Part shown: piece by piece, positions 27,013 through 36,586 of the stretch
Layout: each line of letters opens with the position of its first letter
How positions within the stretch are numbered: position 1 is the first letter of the stretch
Source: Xiheimicrobium sp052034585
GTDB taxonomy: Bacteria; Myxococcota; Myxococcia; Myxococcales; Myxococcaceae
Direction: 5' to 3'
NCBI GenBank assembly: GCA_052034585.1
Contig: JBPOIJ010000115.1
Coordinates: 1-64,000, forward strand
DNA length: 64,000 bases
Translations under genes and position numbers: made by a program
Notes under the pieces: generated by a model
The model's database searches: none
What the model saw: the letters and a program-made list of their open reading frames with translations, nothing else
What the model was told of the DNA's origin: nothing

Positions 27013-29607
27013 TCAGGCGCGCGCGCCGGCAGAGAAGCGGAGCCCCTCGCCACTCGCTTCGGCGGTGATCTGATCACCGGGAGTGAACTCGCCGGCGAGG
27101 ATCTTGAGGGCCAGGGGATCTTGCAGGTGCCGTTGGATGGCGCGCTTGAGGGGCCGGGCGCCGTACACCGGGTCGTACCCTTCCTTCGCGAGGAAGGCGC
27201 GGGCGGACTCGGACAACGACAGGGTGAGCCGCTTGTCAGCGAGCAGCTTGCTGAGCCGCCCGAGCTGCAGATCGACGACCGAGGCGATGTGCGACTGCTG
27301 GAGCGGCTCGAAGAGCACGATCTCGTCCACCCGGTTGAGGAACTCGGGCCGGAAGTTCGCGCGCAGCTGGTTCATCACTTCGCCGCGGGTCGCCGTGTCG
27401 AGCGACGACTTGCCGGCGAGCCCTTCCTGAATCGCCTGGGCGCCGATGTTCGAGGTCATGATCAGCACGGTGTTCTTGAAGTCCACGGTGCGGCCCTGGC
27501 TGTCGGTGAGCCGGCCCTCGTCGAGGATCTGGAGCAGCACGTTGAAGACGTCGGGGTGGGCCTTCTCGATCTCGTCGAAGAGCACCACCGCGTACGGCCG
27601 GCGACGGATCGCCTCGGTGAGCTGCCCGCCTTCGTCGTAGCCCACGTAGCCGGGAGGCGCGCCGATGAGCCGGGCCACCGCGTGCTTCTCCATGTACTCG
27701 CTCATGTCGATGCGAACGATCGCCTGGTCGGAGTCGAACAAGAACTCGGCCAGCGCCTTCGCGGTCTCGGTCTTCCCGACGCCGGTGGGCCCCAGGAAGA
27801 TGAAGGAGCCGATCGGCCGATTGGGATCTTGCAGCCCCGATCGCGCCCGGCGCACCGCGTTCGACACCGCCTCGATCGCCGGCTTCTGGCCGACGACGCG
27901 CTCGGCGAGCCGGTTCTCCATCTTGACCAACTTCTGGAGCTCGCCCTCGAGGAGCTTGGACACGGGAATGCCAGTCCACTTGCCGACGACCTCGGCGATG
28001 TCCTCGCTGTCGACCTCTTCCTTGAGGAAGCGCTGACGCTTCTGCAGCTCCGCGAGGCGGGCGTTCTGCTGGGCGAGCTCCTTCTCGAACGACGGCAACA
28101 CCCCGAACTTGATCTCGGCGGCCTTGTTGAGATCGCCGCGCCGCTCGGCCGAGGCCTGATCGTTGCGGGCCTGCTCGACCTTCTCCTTCACCCCACGAAT
28201 GACGGTGATGATCTGCTTCTCGGCCTCCCAGTGCGACTTGAGGGCGGCGAAGGACTCGTTGAGCTGCGCGATCTCCTTCTCGAGCTTCTCGAGGCGCTCC
28301 TTGGAGTGAACGTCGGACTCCTTCTTGAGGCCCTCACGCTCGATCTCGAGCTGCACGAGCTTGCGCCGCACGTCGTCGACCTCGGTCGGCATCGAGTCGA
28401 TCTCGATCCGCAGCCGAGACGCGGCCTCGTCGACGAGATCGATCGCCTTGTCCGGCAGGAAGCGGTCGGAGATGTACCGGTTCGAGAGCGTCGCCGCGGC
28501 CACCAGCGCGGTGTCCTGAATGTGCACGCCGTGGTGAACCTCGTAGCGCTCCTTGAGCCCGCGGAGGATCGAGATGGTGTCCTGCACCGAGGGCTCGCCG
28601 ACGAAGACTGGCTGGAAGCGCCGCTCGAGGGCCGCGTCCTTCTCGATGTGCTTGCGGTACTCGTCGAGGGTCGTGGCGCCGATGCAGTGCAGCTCTCCGC
28701 GCGCGAGCGCCGGCTTGAGCATGTTGCCCGCGTCCATCGAGCCTTCCGCCTTGCCCGCGCCGACGAGGGTGTGCATCTCGTCGATGAAGAGAATGACGTC
28801 ACCGTTCGACGACGAGACCTCCTTGAGGACCGCCTTGAGCCGCTCCTCGAATTCACCGCGGAACTTGGCGCCCGCCACCATCGCGCCGAGATCGAGGGCC
28901 ACCAGTCGCTTCCGCTTGAGGCTCTCGGGCACGTCGCCGTCGACGATGCGTCGGGCGAGGCCTTCGGCGATCGCGGTCTTGCCCACGCCCGGTTCACCGA
29001 TCAGCACCGGGTTGTTCTTGGTGCGACGGGAGAGGACCTGGATCGATCGGCGGATCTCCTCGTCCCGGCCGATCACCGGGTCGAGCTTTCCGGCGCGTGC
29101 GCTCTCGGTGAGATCGCGCCCGTACTTCTCGAGCGCGCGGTAGGTGCCCTCGGGATCCTGGCTGGTGACGCGGCCCGAGCCGCGAATGTCCTTCAGCACC
29201 GCGGTGACCCGGTCCTTCTTCACGCCCGACGAGCCCAGCACCTCGCCCGCGGCGCCCTTGTCCTGCGAGAGCGCGAGCAGGAGATGCTCGGACGAGACGA
29301 ACTCGTCCTTCATCGCTTTGGCTTCGTCCTCGGCCTTGTCGAACAGCGACATGAGGCGGTTCGAGATCGACGTCTGCCCGCCCTTGATCGTCGACTGGCG
29401 CGCGAGCGCCTCGTCGATGCGGCTCGTCACCAACTTCACGTCGGCGCCGATCTTCTGGAGCATCGGCACCACCACGCCGTCTTGCTGCGAGAGCAACGCC
29501 TTGAGCAGGTGCTCCGGCTCGTAGTTGGGGTGGTTCGCGCGCCGGGCGAGCGACTGGCCCTCTTGAATCGCCTCCTGCGCCTTCACCGTGAACTTGTCGA
29601 TTCGCAT
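27013..29607 (-). CDS. clpB: ATP-dependent disaggregase ClpB
   Basis: This 864-residue protein begins MRIDKFTVKAQEAIQEGQSL; thirteen in-frame upstream residues were rejected because ClpB proteins start here. The domain order is canonical: N domain (1-145), first AAA+ module with Walker A GEPGVGKT near 201-208, middle coiled-coil domain (about 400-525, KRQRFLKEEVDSEDI at its end), then second AAA+ module with GPTGVGKTETAKALAEFLF near 602-609 and GYVGYDEGGQLTE. ClpB extracts and refolds aggregated proteins together with DnaK. Length equals the usual 860. No clear heat-shock promoter could be recognised upstream. Confidence 0.97.
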   Translation of the reverse strand: MRIDKFTVKAQEAIQEGQSLARRANHPNYEPEHLLKALLSQQDGVVVPMLQKIGADVKLVTSRIDEALARQSTIKGGQTSISNRLMSLFDKAEDEAKAMKDEFVSSEHLLLALSQDKGAAGEVLGSSGVKKDRVTAVLKDIRGSGRVTSQDPEGTYRALEKYGRDLTESARAGKLDPVIGRDEEIRRSIQVLSRRTKNNPVLIGEPGVGKTAIAEGLARRIVDGDVPESLKRKRLVALDLGAMVAGAKFRGEFEERLKAVLKEVSSSNGDVILFIDEMHTLVGAGKAEGSMDAGNMLKPALARGELHCIGATTLDEYRKHIEKDAALERRFQPVFVGEPSVQDTISILRGLKERYEVHHGVHIQDTALVAAATLSNRYISDRFLPDKAIDLVDEAASRLRIEIDSMPTEVDDVRRKLVQLEIEREGLKKESDVHSKERLEKLEKEIAQLNESFAALKSHWEAEKQIITVIRGVKEKVEQARNDQASAERRGDLNKAAEIKFGVLPSFEKELAQQNARLAELQKRQRFLKEEVDSEDIAEVVGKWTGIPVSKLLEGELQKLVKMENRLAERVVGQKPAIEAVSNAVRRARSGLQDPNRPIGSFIFLGPTGVGKTETAKALAEFLFDSDQAIVRIDMSEYMEKHAVARLIGAPPGYVGYDEGGQLTEAIRRRPYAVVLFDEIEKAHPDVFNVLLQILDEGRLTDSQGRTVDFKNTVLIMTSNIGAQAIQEGLAGKSSLDTATRGEVMNQLRANFRPEFLNRVDEIVLFEPLQQSHIASVVDLQLGRLSKLLADKRLTLSLSESARAFLAKEGYDPVYGARPLKRAIQRHLQDPLALKILAGEFTPGDQITAEASGEGLRFSAGARA

Positions 29608-29771
29608 GCACCCACCGTAAGGGTCGATCGACCGCGCGCAAGGCACGTGCCGGAGCCCCAGCCCTCGCCGCTCGGCGAAGTCGGCCCAGGTCGACGCCTC
29701 GCGTCAAAGCCCGGAAAAGAACTGACGATTCCGCTCCGTCGGGCCTTGTTCGGTCCGATCGCTTCCGGTAG

Positions 29772-30407
29772 GTGCGGCCCGATTTTGACAGTGAAGTCAG
29801 TTTCTTGCTGCACCGGTTGGGGGGCTTCGTGGAAGCGCACGGCGGGTACTTGTGCCGGTTCGAAGACGTCGACGTCGCGTGGCTCCAGCAGGTGGCCGCG
29901 CAGGCGCTCGAGGAAGACGGCCAGCACGCCGTCGACGTTGGGCTGCAGGTGACGATCCTCGGTGGGCGGTTGGTGCGCTTCGCGTGGGACGCGCCCTTCA
30001 CTTACGGGCGCAGCGGTGCGCGCTGGTACCTCACCCATCACTCCCTGGCGCGGCGGCTCTCGGAGCACCTCAAGACGGCGCTGCACGTCTACGTGTTCGA
30101 TCCCGACGAGCTCGAGCAGGTGATGGCCTACGGCAACGGCCGGCGGGTCGGTGGCGAGCTGCTGCGCTACGTCGACGTCGAGCTCGATGACGACGACGAC
30201 GAGGCGGCCTTCGAGCGGCTCAAGAACAAGTGGCCCCTGGGGCACCTGGCCCGCGTGTTGGGGGTCGAGCGCGAGGAGCTCATTCGGCTCCCGCGCCAGG
30301 CGAGCGCGCTCATTCAGCTCGATCGCACCTACCCACCGCAGCCGCTGTGGAAGCTCTTTCCCGAGTCGCTCCGTGGCGCGGCCATCGGGCTGCGCGCGGC
30401 GAGCTGA
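29772..30407 (+). CDS. Hypothetical acidic protein
   Basis: This 211-residue protein starts at GTG 29772, the first start in frame after the clpB divergent gap. It is soluble-looking, with no signal or membrane segment. It has a beta-rich middle (VDVGLQVTILGGRLVRFAWDAPFTYG), an acidic run (VELDDDDDEAAFERL) and a C-terminal helical part with VLGVEREELIRLPRQA. I recognise no family. It ends one base before the convergent membrane protein gene. Codon use looks like the neighbours. Confidence 0.6.
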   Translation: MRPDFDSEVSFLLHRLGGFVEAHGGYLCRFEDVDVAWLQQVAAQALEEDGQHAVDVGLQVTILGGRLVRFAWDAPFTYGRSGARWYLTHHSLARRLSEHLKTALHVYVFDPDELEQVMAYGNGRRVGGELLRYVDVELDDDDDEAAFERLKNKWPLGHLARVLGVEREELIRLPRQASALIQLDRTYPPQPLWKLFPESLRGAAIGLRAAS

Positions 30408-31031
30408 TCACTCCTCGTCGACGGTGTTCCGATCGATGAGCTCGAAGGTCTGCTGAATGCGCTCCGAGCGGAAGTAGTTCGACACGACGACGAAGAGCGC
30501 GACGACCGCCACGGTGGTGACGATGCTCGCGCCGGTGAAGACCTCGAGGCTCGGTCCTGCGAGCTGCGGGTCGACCTGCTGCTCGAGGAGCGACTTTTCG
30601 AAGGCGCGGGCCGCAGCGCGAACGATCACCAGCTCCTGGGCGCCGTCGAGGGTTCGGGTGACCGCCGCGACCAGCGCTGCACGCGAGAGGAAGAGGGCGA
30701 GCCGGGCGCGCACGATGCCAGCCGGCCAGCGCAGGCGCAGCGCCGAGACGAACACCGCCGCCGCCGTGCTCGACAGCGCGAGCAGCACCAGCACCCGAGG
30801 CCAGCGCATGCCCTCGATCGCGTTACGAAAGGCGACGGCTTGGGCGCGCTGCGCGACCCCCCAGGCGACGGGGTTCGGAGTGAGCTTGTTGAGGGTGGGC
30901 GACTCGGCCAGGCTGACGTCGAACTCCTCGATCGAGATCGCCAGCCGCAGGTTGTTCACCGCGCCGAACGAGACGATCGCGCCCAGGGCCAAGGTGGCCA
31001 GCGTCGCGTAGCGGAGCGGGTTGGGCAGCAC
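30408..31031 (-). CDS. Hypothetical inner-membrane protein
   Basis: This 207-residue protein has hydrophobic segments at about 8-26, 76-97 and 168-189, and possibly a weak one at 108-125. This suggests a three- or four-pass inner-membrane protein with a periplasmic loop after the first helix. I recognise no family. It is 6 bases downstream of a DUF1844 gene and a second small gene on the same strand, which suggests a three-gene transcript. Confidence 0.55.
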   Translation of the reverse strand: MLPNPLRYATLATLALGAIVSFGAVNNLRLAISIEEFDVSLAESPTLNKLTPNPVAWGVAQRAQAVAFRNAIEGMRWPRVLVLLALSSTAAAVFVSALRLRWPAGIVRARLALFLSRAALVAAVTRTLDGAQELVIVRAAARAFEKSLLEQQVDPQLAGPSLEVFTGASIVTTVAVVALFVVVSNYFRSERIQQTFELIDRNTVDEE

Positions 31032-31037
31032 GGCGCC

Positions 31038-31328
31038 TCAGGGCCCCTTTTCACGCTGAACGAAGCGCAGCCTCAGATCGGTGAGCAGGGTGGTGAAGAG
31101 CTGCTCTTCCTCGAGGGTGAGGTTGCCGCGGGTCTTCTGGCGCAGCAGATCGAGCAGGTCGAGCGACTGCCGGGCGAGCACCAGGTTGACGCTCGCCGTG
31201 CCCGTCTCGGGGTTGGGAGCCTCGCCGAGGTGGATCAGCGCGGACGAAGCCAGGCCCAGCACGAAGGTGCTGAACGACACGGCCTCGGTGTCTTCCATGA
31301 CGAACGTCTCGCCGCGACGCTCGGTCAT
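31038..31328 (-). CDS. DUF1844 domain protein
   Basis: This 96-residue protein matches DUF1844 along its length. It has VSFSTFVLGLASSALIHLGE, PNPETGTASVNLVLARQSLDLLDLLRQKT, then RGNLTLEEEQLFTTLLTDLRLRF. The family is widespread in Deltaproteobacteria and related phyla, with no known function. It lies in a series with two other small genes on the same strand (4-9 bases apart). Confidence 0.85.
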   Translation of the reverse strand: MTERRGETFVMEDTEAVSFSTFVLGLASSALIHLGEAPNPETGTASVNLVLARQSLDLLDLLRQKTRGNLTLEEEQLFTTLLTDLRLRFVQREKGP

Positions 31329-31332
31329 CGGT

Positions 31333-31518
31333 TCACTCCTCGTCGTCGATCGGATCGTCTTCGGAGACCGTCTCGACGCGGGTCGCCTTCTCGGCGACGT
31401 CGGGCAGGTTCTTGAGGTGGCTGCCGAACGACTTCTCGTCCACCAGGCCCATCTTCACGTAGCGCTGCACCGTTCGTTTATCGAGGTAGCGCGGATCCAG
31501 GTCGGTCTTCTCGCTCAT
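31333..31518 (-). CDS. Small conserved-looking protein upstream of DUF1844
   Basis: This 61-residue protein (MSEKTDLDPRYLDKRTVQRYV at its start) is highly charged, with an acidic C-terminal tail (ETVSEDDPIDDEE). The context, four bases before the DUF1844 gene on the same strand, supports a real gene. I recognise no family. The sequence DPRYLDKRTVQRYVKMGLVDEKSF looks helical. Confidence 0.6.
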   Translation of the reverse strand: MSEKTDLDPRYLDKRTVQRYVKMGLVDEKSFGSHLKNLPDVAEKATRVETVSEDDPIDDEE

Positions 31519-31544
31519 GGAGGCGGCGTCTAGAACAGGCGGCC

Positions 31545-32177
31545 ATGCCGCTCAAGCTCCCGAGAGGGGTCTATGCGTTGGTCGACGATGGCCTCCTGCC
31601 CGAGGTGCCGGTGCCCGAGAAGGCACGGTGGGCGCTCGAGGGGGGCGCGGCGGTGCTGCAGCTGCGCATGGAGCACACCGACGATCGAACGGCCCTCGGC
31701 TGGGTGCGCGAGGTGGTGGCGATGGCCGGCACGACGCCCGTGATCGTCAACGACCGCACCGATCTCTGCCTCGCGGGTCGGGCTGCCGGCGTTCACCTCG
31801 GCGACGACGATCTCCCGGTCGAGGCCGCCCGCGCGCTGCTCGGTGACGACGCGCTGATCGGGCGGACGGTTCGTTCGCTCGCCGACGTCGAGGTGGCGAA
31901 AGGGCAGGGGGCCGATCACGTCGGCTTGGGGCCGATCTTCGCGACCTCGACGAAGGCGGTGAGCGCGCCAGTCTTGGGCCTCGAGGGCTTCGGGGCGATC
32001 GTTCGGGCAAGTCCGCTCCCGGTCGTGGGCATCGCGGGCATCACCCTCGAGACGATCGGCGCGGTGATCGCGGCAGGGGCTCACTGCGCCGCGGTGGCGG
32101 GCGACTGGCTTCGGGCCGGGTCTCCACCCGCGCGCATGAAGCAGCTCGTGGACGCGGTCCGCACGCGGGCTCCGTGA
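31545..32177 (+). CDS. thiE: Thiamine phosphate synthase ThiE
   Basis: This 210-residue protein has the TIM-barrel motifs of ThiE: GVYALVDD at the first strand, AVLQLRMEHTDD (substrate-binding R in the QLR motif), VIVNDRTDLCLAGRAAGVHLGDDDLP, GLGPIFATSTK (phosphate and pyrophosphate site) and VVGIAGITLETIGAVIAAGAH. The reaction joins the thiazole phosphate and HMP-pyrophosphate to give thiamine monophosphate. The gene is 26 bases from the divergent small gene, so there is no room for a TPP riboswitch directly upstream. No other thiamine genes are nearby. Confidence 0.92.
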   Translation: MPLKLPRGVYALVDDGLLPEVPVPEKARWALEGGAAVLQLRMEHTDDRTALGWVREVVAMAGTTPVIVNDRTDLCLAGRAAGVHLGDDDLPVEAARALLGDDALIGRTVRSLADVEVAKGQGADHVGLGPIFATSTKAVSAPVLGLEGFGAIVRASPLPVVGIAGITLETIGAVIAAGAHCAAVAGDWLRAGSPPARMKQLVDAVRTRAP

Positions 32178-32228
32178 AGGGAGGCTGGAAGCTCGCGCTC
32201 GAGCGTCGCAACGGGCATTGTGGCGGCC

Positions 32229-32996
32229 ATGAAGTCTCATCACGGCCACCATCACCCCCGTCGGCCGAACATCGCCATCACTCCCGACTACGTTCCCTCG
32301 AGCGCCGAGAGGGCTCAGCCTCGGTACGACCTGAAGACGTCGTACGCCGACGCGGTGCTGCGAGCCGGCGGGCTCCCCTTCATCATTCCGTACTCCGACG
32401 ATCACTCGGTCATCGACAACTACCTGGAGCGGGTCTCTGGGGTGGTGATCTCCGGTGGCGCGTTCGACGTTCCGCCCGAGCTCTATGGCGAGACCGCGCG
32501 TGAGGGCATGGGCCCGACCAAGCCGAACCGGAGCTCCTTCGAGCTCTCGCTGATCAAGGCGGCGCTCCACCGGCGCCTCCCGTTGCTGGGCATCTGCGGC
32601 GGCATGCAGCTGATCAACGTCGCCTTCGGAGGCACCCTCATTCAGGACCTCAAGCTCGAGGTGCCGCAGGCGGGCTCGCACCAGCAGGATCACGATCGTT
32701 CGCAGCCGCTCCACCCGGTCGAGGTGCGCGAGGGCTCGATGCTGTCCGACTGCGTGGGGAAGGGGCAGCTGATGGTGAACTCGACGCACCACCAGGCGGT
32801 GAAGACGTTGGGTGCGGGGCTGCACGCGAGCGCGGTCGCGCCCGATGGAATCGTCGAGGGCATCGAGTCGAAGGACGGCGCCTTCGTGCTCGGCGTGCAG
32901 TGGCACCCGGAGCAGATGCTCGACACCGTTCCGCCCCACCTCGGCGTGTACAAGACGTTCGTCAACCGAGCGCGTGATCGTCGGCAGCACGGCTGA
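32229..32996 (+). CDS. Gamma-glutamyl-GABA hydrolase-like class I amidotransferase
   Basis: The ATG at 32229 gives 255 residues (a GTG at 32220 is possible). The fold is class I glutamine amidotransferase / peptidase C26 (PuuD type). It has NIAITPDYV at the start, VVISGGAFDVPPELYG, then nucleophile Cys123 in LLGICGGMQLINV and the His-Glu pair in QWHPE (226 and 228). Such enzymes hydrolyse gamma-glutamyl linkages, for example gamma-glutamyl-GABA in putrescine use; the substrate here is not proved. The N-terminus is His-rich (HHGHHH), which might bind metal or be incidental. Confidence 0.85.
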   Translation: MKSHHGHHHPRRPNIAITPDYVPSSAERAQPRYDLKTSYADAVLRAGGLPFIIPYSDDHSVIDNYLERVSGVVISGGAFDVPPELYGETAREGMGPTKPNRSSFELSLIKAALHRRLPLLGICGGMQLINVAFGGTLIQDLKLEVPQAGSHQQDHDRSQPLHPVEVREGSMLSDCVGKGQLMVNSTHHQAVKTLGAGLHASAVAPDGIVEGIESKDGAFVLGVQWHPEQMLDTVPPHLGVYKTFVNRARDRRQHG

Positions 32997-33127
32997 GCTG
33001 CAACAGGACTGTGCGCCTGATCAGCCGCGATGTGCGTGAAGGTGCGGGGCCAGAAAGTCCCCATTGGCGAGACGGCGTCTATACTCATTCCTCGTCTGGC
33101 CGATTCGCGTTGGCGGGAACTCGACTC

Positions 33128-36100
33128 ATGCGCACATCTCTCTTTCTTCGAACCCTCGCGGTGACGCTCGTGGTGTCGGCGTGCGATTGCGGCAAGCCAC
33201 CGGCGAATGGTGATGGAGGCAACACCGGCGGCGGCTCAGGGGCGAGCGGAACGGGCGGCGGCGACGGGAACGGCGGCGGCGCGGGCGGTGGAGAGTCCGA
33301 CGCGGGCATGACGGTCGACCCGAACAACCCGAACAACGATCAGATCGACACCGACTGCGACGGGCTGAGCGACGCCGAGGAGTTCGGCAACCTCTACATC
33401 GGCGGAGCGCGCACCAACCCTGCGAACCCCGACACCGATGGCGACGGGATCGTCGATGGGCTGGAGGTCGGGAAGATGGCGTCGGTCGACGCGCGCTGCA
33501 GCTTCATGGGCGACGCTGACCCGATCTCCCGGACGATTCCCACCGCCGCCGATACCGACGGTGACGGGCTGACGGACGGCCAAGAGGACGCCAACCACAA
33601 CGGGCGCGCCGAGCCGACCGAGACCGACCCGACGACCGGCGACACCGATCAAGACACCTTGGCGGACGGGACGGAGGACGCGAACCACAACGGGACCGTC
33701 GACATGGGCGAGACCGACCCCCGGCTGCGCGACACCGACATGGATCGCATCGCCGATGGGCTCGAGCTCAACGTCACCCACACCAACCCGACGAACCCCG
33801 ACTCCGACGGTGACAGCTGCCGCGATGGCAACGAGGACTTCAACCAGAACGGCATGGTGGACACGGGCGAGACCAACCCCAACAACGCGATGGACTGCGG
33901 CGCGGCGAACAACCCCGACGCCGACAACGACGGGCTGCCGAACACCATCGAAGACAAGAACCGCAACGGCACCGTCGACCCGGGCGAGACGGACTCGATG
34001 AACCCCGACACCGACGGCGACGGCATCACCGACGGCACCGAGGACACGAACAAGAACGGCGTCTGGGACGCGTCCGAGACGAACCCGCTCCGCGTCGACA
34101 GTGACTGCGACGGGCTCCTCGATGGGCCGGCGCGTGCGCGCGGCGACGGCGGCATGGTGCGCGGGGAAGATCTCAACGCGAACGGCATGGTCGACATGGG
34201 CGAGACGGACCCGCGCCGGCGCGACACCGACGGCGACGGCATCACCGACGGAGTCGAGAGCGGGCTCACCACCGCGCTGATCGCCGATGCGACGAACTGC
34301 CCTGCCGTGCCGGTCGATCTCGATCCCGCGACCACCACCAACCCCACCAACCGCGACTCCGATGGCGACGGCATCGACGACGGCGCGGAAGACGCGAACC
34401 AGAACGGCCGCGTCGACCCAGGCGAGCTGAACCCGAACGACGGCACCGACGGCATGGGCCCCGCTGGCCAGGCGTGCGCCGCCACCAACCTCCGGCCGGT
34501 GACCTTCAGCGCCGAGGTCGATCCGGATCTCCAGCTCGGCCTGCCGAACTCGTTCACCGAGATCGCCCCGATGACGGTGATGGGACAACGGCGCGGCATC
34601 ATCGGCTTCGACCCGACCAACCAGGTCGCCTTCGTGGTCTGGAAAGAGGCGGCCAGGAGCGGGTCGACCACCCCGGTCACCGACGAGACCGCCCTGCGTC
34701 CGCTCTTCAATGGTGTGGGCGCCGTCAGCAACGTCACCACCCAGACGTTCACCAGCTGGGACGCCATTCCTTCGCTGCAGGCCTTCTACGACATGGCCGG
34801 CACCACCGACGTGAAGAGCCGCGCCAACGCGATCGCCAACGCGCTGGTCGGCACCAACGCCGGCTCGCTTATGGGCGCCGGGACGGGCATGGGGCCCTTC
34901 CGGGTGCAGGTGCAGATCCTCCACCGCACGAACTCGGCCGTGGTGGTGATGGCCGCGCTGACGCCGATCGCGAACTTCACCGGGACGCCGCTGTTCAAGG
35001 TGAGCGATACGGCCGGCGGCTCGGCGATCGCCCAGTTCGGCGACGACAAGGCCAACCAGTGCGAGGTCTTCTCGCCCGGCAACTCGAAGGTCGACTTCCT
35101 CTTCGTCGTCGACGATTCCTGCTCGATGGCGAGCTCGCAGAACGCGCTCGGCGCGACCGCGACCCAGATGACCGCGCAGCTGTCGAACTCCTCACTCGAC
35201 TGGCGGCTCGCGATCGTGACCACCTCGTTCTTCAACGGCGGGTCGGTCAGCGGCAACAACAACAACACCGCGCTCCGAGGCTTCACCCGCGACGTCGATC
35301 AGTTCCGCTCCTGGCTCACCCAGAACAGCGCCTGCACGAACATGCGGTGCACCAACGTCATGGCGACGCCTCCAGCGACGATGGCCCCGCTCTGCAGCGG
35401 CGCGGGCACCAACGGCGGCTGCTGGGTCGGCACCGGAGGCACGAGCCCCGAACGTTCTCTCGAGTCCGCCGCGCGCGCGGTGAACCAGCTCACTCCGGCG
35501 ACGGTGATGGAGCAGGCCGGCAAGCTGCGAGACGGCGCGCAGTTGGTGATCGTACTCCTCGGCGACGCCGACGATCAGTCGGGCCTCTCCGCGGCGCAGT
35601 ACATCACCTTCTTCACCACCGCGAACGCGACGGTGACCGCGAACGGCAACACCTACACCAACCGCACTGGCGGCCGAATCACCGTGCACGGCATCGTCTG
35701 CCCGCAGGGCAGCACCTGCAACGGTGAGCCGAACAACAACAAGCACGGCCAGGTGATCTCGGCGACGGGTGGCGTGCGCGGCGATCTCTGCAACGCGCGC
35801 GTGGGCAACACCGCCGCCGACTGCTCGATGTACCCGTCGATCGCCACCTCGGTGCCGAACATCGTGACCTCGGCCATCGCCTCGGCCGGCTACCGCATGC
35901 AGAAGCCGCCCATCGGCGCCTCGGTGAAGGTGGCGATGTCGGGCGTGGTGGACATGGCGATGTGCAACCCGGCCGATCTGCCGCGGGCGCGCACGAACGG
36001 CTTCGACTTCGACGGCATCAACCGCACGATCTCGTTCTTCGGCGCCTGCCGGCCCTCTGGCGCGATGAACCGCGCGGCGGTCAGTTACAAGTACTGGATC

Positions 36101-36586
36101 GACGTGACGCCCCAGCCTGGAGGCAACCCGCCGCCCTGCGTGAACGATCCAAACTACGATCCGACGCAGCCCGACTTCTGCCGCGGCCGGCTCTCGTGCA
36201 ACCGCACCAACGGGGTCTGCGAGTGCCCTGCCGACTGCGGAGGCGGCGGGCCGCCGGGCACCATCTGCAACACCAACCCGCAAGTGTGTGACTTCGTCTG
36301 CACGGCCGATTGCGGAGGCACCTGCTCCAACTTCCAGCAGTGCAACACCACCAGCTGCGGGTGCGAGTGCCGGCAGACGTTCACCTGTCCCGCCGGCTTC
36401 GTGTTCGCGAACTCGGGAGGCCAGTGCGGCTGCGTCTGCGACACCGCGGCGCTCAACTGCGGCGCGACGTACCAACCCGATCCGATGACCTGCTCGTGCG
36501 TGTGCAAGCCCGACTGCGGAGGCATCTGCACGATGAACCAGACTTGCAACCGCTCGACCTGCGCCTGTTCCGGCGGCATCAACTGA
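33128..36586 (+). CDS. Lipoprotein with TSP3 repeats, VWA domain and Cys-rich tail
   Basis: This 1152-residue lipoprotein starts at 33128 (MRTSLFLRTLAVTLVVSAC). It has a Gly/Ser-rich stalk and then, to about residue 455, repeated DTDGDGITDG/ANHNG units of the thrombospondin type 3 style, which usually bind calcium. At about 640-890 is a von Willebrand factor A-like domain with VDFLFVVDDSCSMASSQ as the metal site (DxSxS form). The last 150 residues are packed with Cys (CNRTNGVCECPADCGG, CGCECRQTFTCP). The protein is probably outer-membrane anchored and surface-exposed, for adhesion or cell contact; that function is inferred. Its stop overlaps a CTG that may start the next gene. Confidence 0.87.
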   Translation: MRTSLFLRTLAVTLVVSACDCGKPPANGDGGNTGGGSGASGTGGGDGNGGGAGGGESDAGMTVDPNNPNNDQIDTDCDGLSDAEEFGNLYIGGARTNPANPDTDGDGIVDGLEVGKMASVDARCSFMGDADPISRTIPTAADTDGDGLTDGQEDANHNGRAEPTETDPTTGDTDQDTLADGTEDANHNGTVDMGETDPRLRDTDMDRIADGLELNVTHTNPTNPDSDGDSCRDGNEDFNQNGMVDTGETNPNNAMDCGAANNPDADNDGLPNTIEDKNRNGTVDPGETDSMNPDTDGDGITDGTEDTNKNGVWDASETNPLRVDSDCDGLLDGPARARGDGGMVRGEDLNANGMVDMGETDPRRRDTDGDGITDGVESGLTTALIADATNCPAVPVDLDPATTTNPTNRDSDGDGIDDGAEDANQNGRVDPGELNPNDGTDGMGPAGQACAATNLRPVTFSAEVDPDLQLGLPNSFTEIAPMTVMGQRRGIIGFDPTNQVAFVVWKEAARSGSTTPVTDETALRPLFNGVGAVSNVTTQTFTSWDAIPSLQAFYDMAGTTDVKSRANAIANALVGTNAGSLMGAGTGMGPFRVQVQILHRTNSAVVVMAALTPIANFTGTPLFKVSDTAGGSAIAQFGDDKANQCEVFSPGNSKVDFLFVVDDSCSMASSQNALGATATQMTAQLSNSSLDWRLAIVTTSFFNGGSVSGNNNNTALRGFTRDVDQFRSWLTQNSACTNMRCTNVMATPPATMAPLCSGAGTNGGCWVGTGGTSPERSLESAARAVNQLTPATVMEQAGKLRDGAQLVIVLLGDADDQSGLSAAQYITFFTTANATVTANGNTYTNRTGGRITVHGIVCPQGSTCNGEPNNNKHGQVISATGGVRGDLCNARVGNTAADCSMYPSIATSVPNIVTSAIASAGYRMQKPPIGASVKVAMSGVVDMAMCNPADLPRARTNGFDFDGINRTISFFGACRPSGAMNRAAVSYKYWIDVTPQPGGNPPPCVNDPNYDPTQPDFCRGRLSCNRTNGVCECPADCGGGGPPGTICNTNPQVCDFVCTADCGGTCSNFQQCNTTSCGCECRQTFTCPAGFVFANSGGQCGCVCDTAALNCGATYQPDPMTCSCVCKPDCGGICTMNQTCNRSTCACSGGIN

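Noticed and set aside
29608..29771. Heat-shock promoter upstream of clpB
   Set aside because: The closest match (CTTGCGC then CCCTTACG on the minus strand) lies too near the ATG and has poor spacing.
29785..29790. TTGACA in the gap before the hypothetical acidic protein
   Set aside because: It lies inside the open frame that starts at 29772, with no -10 at 17 bases.
26482..29952. 1156-codon plus-strand open frame over clpB
   Set aside because: It is fully antisense to clpB, with low-complexity Leu/Arg/Glu composition and no domain.
31519..31544. TPP riboswitch upstream of thiE
   Set aside because: Only 26 bases separate thiE from the divergent gene, too few for the element, and no core motif is visible.
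33080..33085. TATACT -10-like element before the TSP3-VWA lipoprotein gene
   Set aside because: No -35 of any quality lies 15-18 bases upstream, so it is too weak to annotate.
33236..34924. 562-codon minus-strand open frame opposite the TSP3 repeats
   Set aside because: The periodic pattern reflects the repeats on the plus strand. No start or function is supported.
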